A DNA stretch of 64,000 nucleotides, taken from contig NC_090128.1 of assembly GCF_040581485.1 (NCBI RefSeq), positions 19,646,931 to 19,710,930 of the forward strand, in the 5' to 3' direction. The number at the start of each line of letters is the position of its first letter. The stretch's first letter is position 1. The notes below the pieces were generated by a model. It saw nothing but the letters and a program-made list of their open reading frames with translations. It was not told where the DNA came from and did not search any database. The DNA comes from Linepithema humile. Lineage: Eukaryota > Arthropoda > Insecta > Hymenoptera > Formicidae. Positions 13,251-24,700 of the stretch are shown here, piece by piece. A program made the position numbers and the translations under genes.

Positions 13251-16200
13251 AAAACGGCATCGTTCAGATAGTGTATCGGCGGTGGAACACTCCGGTGGGA
13301 GAATGAAAAAAAAAAGAGCGAGGTCAATGAGGTTTGATTTATTCGAGCAATCCGCATTTAATTTTAAAATGAGTATATTATACGACTTTTGGGAATCCTT
13401 TGTGTAATTAATGAACGAGCGATTAAACAGAAGATGTAATTCCTGTTTGTTTTACGGGTAAAATGTGAAGTGCATTTGTATGCAAAGTACGAAAATCCTG
13501 CAAATTGAATTTGAAATTAAAAGATACCGGAAACACTATCAAGGTAAATATCGTGCAAATCACAAAAAACAAAAAAAAAATTCCACCAGTCGAAAAAATT
13601 TTATTCGCAGGATGTATGAATAAAATCAGTCATTCAAACACGTTTAAATTGGCATTCCCGGTACGTTTCTAATCGATTGTTCTGTTTGTTTCGAGGGGAA
13701 GAAAGAGCCGAATACATTCCGCCCACAAATTGCTTTGTCCCGAATGATAAAAAAATAAATAAAAAACTAACAATTGTTAGTTCTTTATCCTCTTGCCCAA
13801 ACAATATCGACAGGATTTGCAAATATCTTGTTAAGCGTAAAATCTCCGTTAAGCAGGACGAATATTTCCATGGATACGCGAAGAACTCTCTTGCGGTCAA
13901 GATTCGAAATCGATTGCATTCCACATCGTCTGTTAAAGCCGACACTTTCATTTCAAGCTTTCATTAAACTTCCTTAGGTATTCTTAAGGATATTACTTTC
14001 GTTAGAGTGAACTATCACGTTCGGGCGAAGCAAAAGTTAATTCACGGTCCAGAAAAACAAAATGGAACGAATCGAGGAGCGAAGATAATGCGAACTGTTG
14101 CTCGGTAATGTATTAATGTAAGATATTATTTAGGGAAGAGAGTGAATGAAGTCTTGACATCGCGATGAATTTACTTACGGTCGGGGTTCATAATTTCTCA
14201 AGTATCTTGCGAGCTGGACTTTTGTGGAAAATTTTTCTTTGTTTCCACGCCCGCCACCACCGCGTTCTGTCCATATTTATCGCAACGCTCACGTAGGCGG
14301 CCGTCATTATCCGTATTGGCATTGTTTTCTGACACGCGGGCTGCTTTTATCAGCGCCTCGGGCCTATATCGGTGCTGCGGCACGGCGCGTCCCGTTTCTT
14401 TCGAGAAACCCGCGCTCGCGTTAAATCACGTTTAATATCAAGAATGGCTCACGAAGCAAATCTCAGCCGTTCTCACAATGGCTGGTCTTTTCTACCGGGC
14501 TCTCAAAGAAGCGCGTTTCTCGCGAATTCATCGCGAAAAAACGTGCCGTGGAATCTACACTAACGATTAACTAATTCGTGCTCATTGATATGCGGTTTTT
14601 TTTCATTTTCGCAGAAACAGCCATTTACGTATAACTCGCTTTTTCAAATTATGGCTCTATCATCTGTCATCAGAATCATTGTCTCTATAAAATTTGTGAT
14701 AAATTATAATTGAAAAGAATGTTTTACGTACCAAAAACAACTTATAAAATACATTTTTTAATTAATCGTATAGTTTTCGAGAAAGATTTTGAGTATGAAA
14801 ATAGTATGTGTCTATTATTTAATAAGATATTTTTGAATAAAAATATAAAATTATTTATGTAACATTAAGCACTATCATACGCTTATTTATCTATCATTTG
14901 GATAAACTTTATAAACAGTTTCCAATTTAACTAAATAAAATCGAATATATTATAAATTTGAAATTTTTATATTCTTTTTAAATTTTTATATTTTTTAAGA
15001 AAGTTGGGGGATCCAATTTCATACTGAAAGGATTAAGCTGCGCTTAATAACCGGTAAACGTTGCCACGTGCCGTAACGATACAATCAATTTTGAATTTAT
15101 GCTGAGAGCGGATGCAATCTGGTATACTCGGCGTCGGCCAAAATAGAGTTTGATAGGTGCATCCTGTCGTGGTATTCGTTGAAATTCGGCTGCAAATTGG
15201 ATAACCAATGTTGGTTGATTCGCTCTTTGTTCGCTTTTCGTTATAAATGCCTGTAGCATTATGCGGCAGCTATACGAATACTGGCGCAAGTTGCAATACT
15301 ATTACGCTGGACATTTTAAGCTTATCATGAACATCGTCGCGCGAAATCGAGTTTTTATCGTAACGTTTTCGTAAAGTGCTGCGGATTGAAATTTAGTCGG
15401 AAAATTGAATTATAAGTATGCTGCAAGTAATTCATTTGAATTACAGATCTTTCAAATTTTCATTTTCTGTCGGCCTCGAAATTTCGATGCTCGTGGTTTC
15501 GACGCTTCGGCGGTTTTGATCATTTTCAGCACTGCATATTGCAAGGATGGATAGTGCAAAATATCGCAGGATCAGGTTTAACCGTAGGTATGCCATAATC
15601 TCCTGTTACGGCTACACGCGCACATCACGAGTATTATACTGCGAGAGTACATAATGTGTGGCGGGAAGCGCGAATAGATAATCGAATCTGAGGTCTGCTT
15701 TGTGCGAATAATACGATAGATGGAATCCTGATTGAGTTTCGTTCTCATTTCGGATAGCTTCCGAATTAGAGCTATGTATTGATGGAGCTGCATAAAGTTA
15801 TAAAAGTTTCGGCAAACTTCTATATAAATAAAATTTGACACACCTTTTACACGAATCTGTATTTGGTTGAGACGGATATGAAGCACGCGATTCTTCATTG
15901 CGACAGATTGGCAGCAACTGCGTCCGCATTTTGTATTTCTCCTGCAACATTTACGAACATAAGATGGCGACAGATTGGAGGAAGAACTATCAAGCCAATT
16001 TGAAGATACAGATATACAACAAACAAAATAAATAAAATAAACCTAGTGAATTCTATTTTGGTGACAATCCTTCGCTTTCTCGGCGAATTGACATTTGATA
16101 ATGTATGCAGCGGCGAGAGATTTTATTCAAGTCGTCCATAAGTGCAGCTCAGTGCAACTGGCAAACAGCGTACATCATCTAGCGACGCGCGACGTGAATT

Positions 16201-16268
16201 GAATCGTCGAAAGCACGATTGACGGACAGTGAACACCATCTAACTGTAGCTGCGGCTACTGAATAACA
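13251..16268. other. Intergenic sequence upstream of GCNA, no supported gene
   Basis: AT-rich sequence with scattered short frames and no recognised domains. It contains AAGATGGCGAC at 15961-15971, identical to a motif in the ubinuclein 5' region. It ends at the target duplication of the hAT-like MITE. Confidence 0.6.
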
Positions 16269-16599
16269 CAGTGTTGCGATATGGGACCGGTTATATGCGC
16301 ATGTGCGGTGATGGAGACCCAAGTGCCGTTATATGTTGTGTTGACCGTATGGCGGGACGTTTTGACATGAGAAGGTTAGGTGACAACAAATAAGGTAAGA
16401 TTTATTTATTTACAAACATGGAATCTACGAAGCCAGCAGCTAAAAAACCAAGAAGTAGAAAATTTCAATCAATTTCAAAAAATTTAGAAATATTTTTAAT
16501 GTAGCGGGGTAACGGTGCCTTGTTTAACTTGTATGAGACACTGTACTGACGCCGTATTGCCGCACATGCGCATACAACCGGTCCCATATCGCAACACTG
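16269..16599. mobile_element. hAT-like MITE, copy 1 (331 bp)
   Basis: The ends are inverted repeats of at least 24 bp that begin CAGTGTTGCGATATGGGACC. They are flanked by GAATAACA (16261-16268) and GAATAACG (16600-16607), an 8-bp target duplication with one mismatch. The ends, the 8-bp duplication and the absence of any transposase fit a non-autonomous hAT element. It lies about 740 bp upstream of the GCNA start codon. A second copy is at 32802-33149 in the opposite orientation. Confidence 0.88.
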
Positions 16600-16630
16600 G
16601 AATAACGACTACTGTCAGTTGATGGTTATG

Positions 16631-16783
16631 GCCGGAGCACAGACTTTTGCATAAAGCATAACGCATAAGCATAAGGAAATTGATTGGTCCATTTCCTTAT
16701 GCATTTGCTTATGCTTATATATAAACCAATCAATTTCCTTATGCTTATGCGTTATGCTTTATGTAAAAGCTTGTGCTCTCGGC
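16631..16783. mobile_element. Short foldback / palindromic MITE (153 bp)
   Basis: The left arm 16631-16689 and right arm 16725-16783 are near-perfect reverse complements of about 59 bp. The arms contain the repeated GCATAAGCATAAGG theme; the ~35-bp centre carries more CTTATGC-type sequence. TTA occurs close to both ends (16626-16628 and 16784-16786), which would suit a PIF/Harbinger-type target site, but the left boundary is off by two bases, so the superfamily is uncertain. No coding capacity. Confidence 0.7.
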
Positions 16784-17341
16784 TTAAGATTAAGATTAAG
16801 ACCAAAGCATAAACCAGCCATGAAAAGCTTACAAAAGATTGCTTATAAAATAATATAAAAATATACTGGTGAATTAATTTTTATGAGACTGTTGCATTTC
16901 CATAGATCTTTTATTATGTTGTAGTTGGCATCAGTGTTTAACTGACTTCTGTCGATTTGAAAGTTGACTTATTCATATATTTTACAAACATATTGATTAA
17001 TAACAACTTTTATATAAGAGAGATTGATAGAAATAATTTAATGCAACGTGCAAAGTGCATATATATCAGAATATACAACATGTAATAAGTTTCCGATTGA
17101 TATTTTTTTTTATTAAGTATTATACTGGTAGAATTCACCATGTGCATAATGATTCTGTCAACACTGCTGTTTGTCTTTTGATATTTATTTTTGTGTGAAT
17201 ACATTGTATCACTTCTGGGAAGAACTGTAAGAACTACAAGACCAATAACATTTATATGTGCAAAAATTCAAATAGCTGGCTATCGTAAAGTGCATATTAA
17301 AAATATTTTAGAGTCAATTAAGGAAATAAGAAAAATCGAAG
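16784..17341 (+). promoter_or_regulatory. Presumed 5' flank and 5' UTR of GCNA
   Basis: It begins with three imperfect TTAAGA units and is AT-rich throughout. The last bases before the start read AATCGAAG and then ATG. I see no clear TATA or initiator element that would fix the start of transcription. The preceding foldback element and MITE bring mobile-element sequence within about 560 bp of the start codon. Confidence 0.4.
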
Positions 17342-20300
17342 ATGTTATCTAATTATAATACAAGAGAATTTGTGGCCAATTCGCAAAATTTTACATTGCG
17401 ACTTTCTGAAGATTCAACTGTTGAAGATACATATGATTTTGTTACAATCAGAAAGACAAAAAATAAGGATGATATTATTGTGATTAGCGATTCAAGTTGT
17501 AGTTCATCACCTAAGCATATTGACACATCACAATCTAAATCTACTTCAGTATCTAATGTTAATAAGAAGAAAGGAGAATTTACAAGACAAAATTATCAGA
17601 GGTTACATTTGTTAGATACTTCTTCAGAAAGCGAAGAAGAAAAGCCTAATTCTTCATGGAGAAGACTAGTCAAATCTGACAATAAATCCTCAGATAAGAA
17701 ATACTCAGATAAAATAAATAAAATAAATAAATCTGTTATACAAATTGAAAAGGCATTTTGTACTTCTGATGATACTACTAGCAGTAGTGATGGTAATAGT
17801 AACCATATTATTAAGGATGGAATAAGTAATTTAAAAAAATCTTATGCTACTCCATTAGCTACATTAATATTTCCGGAGCGAAAACTGATAAATCAAAAAG
17901 TAAGAGAAAAATATGACATTAAAGAGACAAATAAAGTAGTCACGCCAAGTCGTGCTAAATACAATTATAATTTCGATACTTGCAATAGAGAAAATAAATT
18001 AATTTTTAACACTCCGGATAAAGATGATACAGGAAAAATAAAACTCACAAAGCAAGATACTCAGAAAATTTTGAGGAATATAAAGGCTACACGAATTATA
18101 TATGATTCTCCCAGACAGAAAAAAGAAACCAATGTTATAATTGATGAAAGTACAGATATAGATGACATAATGCATCCAGCTATGTCACCCAGGAATAATA
18201 AAAACTTGAAGAACTCAGTCGAACCAAGTCAAAGTCCTGATGTTATTAATATAAGTCTCAAAAATGATATTATTCCTAACTCACAAGTGGATTTGTCAAA
18301 ACGAACAAAAACATGCTTCAGAGAATTTTCAAATACACCAAAGAAAGAAGACCTTTATAGACCTCTGTCTGAAAAGAAAAAAATACAAATTGCAGAGTGG
18401 CTTATGACAAATTCAGCAGATTCTCGAAATGACAGTTCTTATAGTCATGTATCTCGAAGCAACACAAATAGCATAAATTCTGGAAACAGTAGTTTGGAAA
18501 GATTAGAAATGAAATATGAAACTCCAAATAACAGAGGAAAATTTAACAAGATGCAGACAGATGAGAAAACTATAATATTAAATTCTGATGATTCTGACAA
18601 AGATTCATTGACACATCAAACTGCATTGAATACATTGGTTCCAAAATCTAAAAATAATATAAATTCTGAATTTTGTACACCAGATAGACTGAAGATCTTA
18701 CCAAAAATACATACTGACAAAAAAATTTCTCCTGTAAACACATCCAACAAAGATGTAATAGACTGTGCAGATATTTTAGATAAATTGTATGGCAAATCAT
18801 GGAGAGATAAAGCTAATGCATTAATACCAACAAGTGAACCACGGAAGACATCTGTTCATACAGCAAATAGGATTGTCCAAACAGAACGGTAATTTATGTC
18901 ATAATATATAATTTTTGTTATATTATTTTTATTTTAATAAAAAGATGTCCAAGAAATGTCCTAGTAAATTATGTCTTATTATACAGAAAACCTGTAATAA
19001 GGAAGAAACATTATGTAGCAGACTCAGATTCAGATGAATCTGACTTGGGTAAGAATTCTCATTTTATTTAAATTTAATTTATTAATATAATTTTCTTTAA
19101 AAAATTATTTTATATTTTAGAAGAAAATAATATCAAACCAAATCAAGGAAGAAAAATCCAACAAAAATATAAAAAGCGAGATAGTTTTATTAATGATGAA
19201 TCATTATCAGGCAGCGATATTGAGAGTGAATATCATACTGCATTAACAAATCCTAGAACTTCTGTAAATAGTACAGCTACTAAACCGGTGTCAGTTCCAG
19301 CTTCAATTAAACGGTATATCTATATGTCTATTTCAAATATAGTTGTGTACATAGAAGTACTGCATTTAATGAAATATTTTCTTAATATAGGCTTCAGACA
19401 ATATGTGATACAGACACTGAAGATGAAAATGATAAATCCACTACAAGTTCTAAGAGTTTGTTGAGGAAGAAATTATCATTTAGTGATGATGAAAGTTCTG
19501 ACACGAGTGAATATGATCCAGGAGATTATGTACCACCGAAAAATATATATAAAAAAAGTAAAGGATATATAACAAAGTTATATAAGTTAAGTATATTAAG
19601 TTAACATAAAAATAACTTCAAATATATATTTTTAGAAGCTACTACAAAGATACCACAGCTATTGAAAGTGACATCCAAAATAGAATCAACTATAACGAAC
19701 AACAACAAACAAAAAACGAGCAAGTTTGTAGAATACCAAAGTTTTCTGAAATCTTTATCAAATGCAGTTCCAATGAGTAGTACTCATCCAAATGCCAAGA
19801 AGTATAGATTGCATTATAAACATAATAAGGAAGAGTTGTGTAAAGAATTGTATAAATTGTACAATGAGAAAGTATTTGACAATAAGTTACCTCGAGATAT
19901 GCCGATTGAATGGAACGTCCGTATGAGAGGGACTGCTGGTTATTGTTATAACAAGAAGACCACAAAAAGTCTTAGTGGTGTTGCTAGATCTTCACGGATT
20001 GTGTTAGCAACAAAGGTATATTCTTATTTGTTTCTTTTAATTATTCTTCAAACATATATAAATAAAATTAAACATGATTAAAATAAATCATATTTTATAG
20101 ATTTTAGATACACCAGATAGACTTAGAGATACCTTGATTCATGAAATGTGTCACGCTGCAGCTTGGCTAATAAATAATGTCTCAGATGGTCACGGGGCCT
20201 TTTGGACAGCATGGTATGACAGGATATTTTATAGCTAGTAACTTGAAAATACATATATAATTAAATAATTAAAATTTTGTAAAGCAATATGAACATAGTA

Positions 20301-20833
20301 TGTCATATTTGTCTAAAATTCTACATTAAATTATTTTTGTATTACAGGGTTAGCAAAGCAATGAAGGCATTTCCTGAATTGCCACCAATTCGTCGATGTC
20401 ACGATTATGATATTAAAACTAAGTTTACATATAGATGCACTAGTTGTGGCTACAGGTATTGGGCATTGATTATGATAAAAATACTTATTTCCTCTTTTAC
20501 ATTTCTAGAATTTGTATTATTTTTTGCAGTATTGGAAGACATTCAAAGTCCTTGGATATCGAGAAGAAGCGATGTGGTTATTGTTATGGAAAATTTGAAT
20601 TGTTAATTAACAAAACGACCAAGTCTGGCACTGTTCAAGTACAAACTCCACAAAAGAAACCTTCTGGTTTTGCGCTTTTTGTAAAGCAGAATTATAACTC
20701 TGTGAAAAAAGAGAAGAATAGTAGAAAACATGCCGATGTGATGAAGATTTTAGGTCAGCAATTTTCAGCAATTAAAATAGCAAAGAAAAATGATGATTTA
20801 ACTTTTGAAAATAATCCAGGGACATCTAATTAA
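17342..20833 (+). CDS. GCNA: GCNA/ACRC-like protein: SprT-family metalloprotease-like domain, zinc ribbon and HMG-like tail (8 coding exons)
   Basis: Exons by GT-AG junctions that keep frame: 17342-18888, 18987-19048, 19121-19313, 19391-19557, 19636-20015, 20101-20213, 20348-20455, 20530-20833; 957 residues. Residues 1-700 are low-complexity, rich in Ser, Asp, Asn and Lys, with SUMO-interacting motifs of the IIVIS-DSS type at about 45-52 and IILNSDD near 411. From about 720 a SprT-like fold follows: HEMCH at 797-801 with a third candidate zinc ligand, His814, in DGHG. A zinc ribbon has CTSC at 851-854 and CGYC at 872-875. The last ~60 residues, beginning KKPSGFALFVKQNY, resemble an HMG box. 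This order is that of GCNA proteins, which act on DNA-protein crosslinks (including topoisomerase adducts) in germ cells and early embryos, in the SPRTN/Wss1 protease group. HExxH is intact, so catalysis is possible but not shown. The start is the first ATG of the long open frame; a further 5' non-coding exon cannot be excluded. SPRTN is less likely because of the long acidic N-terminus and HMG-like tail. Confidence 0.9.
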
Positions 20834-21600
20834 ATATTGAGTACAAATCAAGTATACAAATCTATACAATGGAATGAATTTAAAAAATCTATATATTTAA
20901 TTTTTTAAACATATATTTTAAGATAATTTTAGACACATAAATATATGCAGTTACAATTTATGAGTATACAGTATTGTACGCACAGTATTTTGGAAGACTG
21001 ATCTTTTTTTACCATTCCAGGCATTCGTACATAAAGATAATATTTAAGGACGCATACAAGTATTTTTTATACGTAATGATAATATTAAGTATCATAATTA
21101 AGACTTGTAGTAGTTACTTATAATAAAGTTCATTCAAAAAATTAATGTTTTGCTAACTTTAAACATTATTTTCTTATGAAATATCAATTTATACATTTTA
21201 ATTAGTATAGTTTTTTTGAATTAAAATGTCTATCACATCTTTGCATCTCTTCTAATTGTTTGAGTATTTTTATTATTTAATTAAGAATTTATTACAGTAC
21301 TTGCGGTATAAACCCTTCATGTACTATATTTTATACACTGTGTTGTTTGTTAAAAAATTTAAAACTTCATTATTTCTTAATTATCTAAATATTCTATAAT
21401 CTGTTGCTTCTTTTTTTCCAATTTCATACTTTATTTTCACACACATCACAGCTTTGTGTCACGATTTACAAATATCTAGACCTGATGCATCCGACTCGGA
21501 AATGAGTAATATATGTAAATTTACCTTAACAATAATTATATATATATAACATTTCTATTTATCATTGGAAATGCACTATTATGCAAGAAGTGACGCATGC
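20834..21600 (+). terminator. GCNA 3' flank with candidate polyadenylation signal
   Basis: AT-rich sequence with no coding signal. A canonical AATAAA is at 21122-21127, about 290 bp after the stop codon, and is the best candidate for the GCNA poly(A) signal. The GC-rich ubinuclein promoter zone starts near 21590. Confidence 0.45.
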
Positions 21601-21784
21601 GTGTCGGTGTCGCGGTGCGTCAGTAGCGCACTCTAAAAACAGTCGAGCCGAAGATGGCGACGTGTGAGCGGCGGCGTCCGCGCGGTGTTTAGTCGGGAAA
21701 TAGTGAGTGAGGGTACCATGTTGCCGCGGTCGCAGTATCCGCAGTGTTTCCGTGATCTGCGTTAGGCTCAGTGCAAATGTAGGA
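21600..21784 (+). promoter_or_regulatory. Ubinuclein promoter / 5' leader with two small upstream ORFs
   Basis: GC-rich, CpG-containing sequence directly before the ubinuclein start. AAGATGGCGAC at 21652-21662 resembles a YY1/Pho-type promoter element. If transcription begins upstream of it, the leader holds two short upstream frames: ATG 21654 to TAG 21692 (12 codons) and ATG 21718 to TAG 21765 (15 codons). Both end before the main ATG at 21785. Confidence 0.45.
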
Positions 21785-24700
21785 ATGTCAGAAGCGAAAC
21801 GGGTACCCCTGCAGACCCTGGAGTTCCCGGAGTCCCTGGGCCACGCGACGAAGAAGGAGAAAAAGGGGAATGTGGGCAAGCAGCTCGCGCCCTCCTTCCG
21901 CTTCACGCTCACCCTGCCAGAGTCGAACGAGAAGACATGCCCCGAATTCAACTATGCACAGCTCCTCAAAACGGCCGAGGTGAGTTCCGTGCAATTAACT
22001 CGCTTTTGTTGCGGCGAAAAGGGAGATCGAGAGGCCGTATGTCAATGCCGTCACGCGCAGAGCATACGGGAAGAGGAAGAAAGACAGCGTGTGTATCTGT
22101 CGATGGGATGTATCGCAGACAACAGCAGTTGCAGAAAAAAAACGAGAAATTATCGCGGCATTTCGGCAAGCCGCCTCAACGAGCTGATCGCGCGTCGTTG
22201 ACGCGATTGTCACGCGGCTCGCTTTGCGCGACATCACCGTACGCGCCGAACTCGCCGTCGCATCTGTACGCATATAAGGAACTGCCCCGATGTCTTCGGC
22301 ACAGCCGAGATGAGCGAAAAACAGTTCTCTGATCGATTTGCAGTCTCCATCGAGTCGAATCCGCGCGGTGTCAACGTTACCGCAGGCCCGACATATGCAC
22401 GCTGTCACGAGGCTGACATGCGTTGTATTGCACTTGAAAGGCGTGCGTCTGTCTCTCGGCAGACTCGGCGTCCTTCGTGCGGTTCTTTTGCTCGTAAAAT
22501 GCCTCTATGAGAGTTGCCATTGCGCGAGACGACGATCGTCCGGCATTGCATCTTTCCTCGTTCTCCTTCCCTTCTGTTTCTCCATCTCTCCGTCTCTGTC
22601 CTACCTCCCGGGGGAGAAAAAGAAAGAGAGAGACACGGCGACGGCGATGCCTTATTCGTTTGTATGTATAACGTCTACGCCGGTCTATTTCGCAAGCCAC
22701 GTATTCCTTTCGACGGGTCTTGTCGGTGCATGAGGGAGAAAGATACAGCGGAGCGAGAAAGCGCGACAGCGACCGCGAAGAAAAGAGGGAGTGAGAAAGA
22801 GATGGTTCGCGACGCAGAGTGTGAACGTGTGTGTCGCGAGCGGAGTCTCTTATTTCACGCGCGCGCGAGAGAGCATGTTGCGGCGGGCTCTCCTTTCTGA
22901 ATTGTAGATCGATGCACCGGAGAGACTCGTGACCGCCGACACGTATCGAATGCGCCGCTCGAGACATATGTCACGCACTCCCGTCTCCCTCCTTTCTTCT
23001 CTCTCTTTTCGTTCAAAAAAATGAGTAATACAAATATGTAGAATCTAATCTGTCTCTCACTCCTCGATAACAATGAATAATTAGTCACGAAGTCCGTTCT
23101 TATTAAAACGAACACACAATATATACATAATAATATAATATAAATATAATAATCCGAGTAATCACATGCAACGCGCATGTTGTTTGAGACGCATGTTTGA
23201 GACGCTTTCTTTATCTTTCGCAGGTAAGTTAAGGATATTCGGATAATTTTTATGTGCAATTTAATATCTGACTATTGTCAATAATAGACAACCGCCCGCA
23301 TGAGGACAATAAAATTGACAGACCCGTATTGTGTGTCACATATATAGCACATACTCAGATAACAGTTTTTGTATTTTGCTTTTGTACACGTCTTTGCATA
23401 CGTACACGCCCAACTGAGAGGAAAATAAAATAATAAAAGTATGTTGAAAAGAAAGAACGCAAGGACACGGAATGTTTCGACGCCCTTTTTGTTTCAGTCG
23501 GGCACGTGTTTCGAAAACGTGGTTACAAAACGCCAGCGAATCAGATTTCGGAAAAGCGGAGCGCGTAATTTCAAAATTTACAATATAAAATCGCTTATCG
23601 ATCTTCACCTATGAAATTGCTTTGTATTGTGCGCTGTGTTGTGCGATTAAATATATGATCAATATTGGGAAGTAAAAATTAAAGATGTTTATCCTCTTCT
23701 TATCTCGAAAAGATATTAAATGACGATATACGTGCAAAATGCATATTTACAAACGTAAATTCAGTGAATGCGGTTTATTGCGTTTTACAATTATTCTCTT
23801 TCTTTTTCTTTTTATTTTACGACTCGACCATATGATATGCAACCATATGATATCTTTATTTTGTTCATTTTTATATTTTATATCTGCCGAACACCGAGAC
23901 CTCGTTTCGTGTTACTGGGTTAACTTTTTTTTTTATTTTTTGTTAAAAATTCCGTTAATAATTTCAAAGCGAAATGGAATGCGTGGTTGCGTGAAAAAAG
24001 AGGTAAAAACTGCATAATCCGCGTGGTATGTCTCATCAATTGATCGAATAATTAACACGATACAGATTATAAAATCGATCCGATTAAGACGTTTGTGTCA
24101 AACAGCCTCGGGTATCAAATGATTGGCAGGATCAATCACTCTAGTCAGCGTCCCTGTACCAGGAGAACAGGAGAGGCGGCTTGCGGTATGGTGCGAACGA
24201 AAGAGCGCGAAAGGAAAAGGACAATGCTCTAGCAGCAGTATGTGCTCCTGGTATCGGCGAACGTATTAGTACCCTTACAGAGAATCGATTCATCTTTTTC
24301 TCACCAAAATTGCTATATATTTTAATTAATTGTTATCTTTCTTTATCTCTTTCGCGATAATTTTTTATAAAATAAGATTACTGATAGAGACATTGCAAAA
24401 ATAACAAATCTATGCGAAGGCTTGTTTGAGTTTCACTTTCGTGATATTTGTTGGCGATAAATCGATTGTGAAAAAATTTGAAACATTTTTTTATCATTAT
24501 CAAAAATATATTTGGATCGGATTGAAGTGCGTATATGTGGAAATACGCGAGCATATGCACTCCCTCTCTTTAATCGATCTGAATTTTTTATAAATTAGTG
24601 AAAGTGGTGCAGAGTAAATCGAGATGGAATGGAATTTATTATGGGTTACTGGATAACTTTCGATTGCGAGCTATTCAATATAGATTGCAAATAAATTTGT

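Noticed and set aside
22377..22967. 196-codon minus-strand frame inside ubinuclein intron 1
   Set aside because: Low-complexity Arg/Ser content from GA-rich sequence, antisense to an intron, no splice-linked exon.
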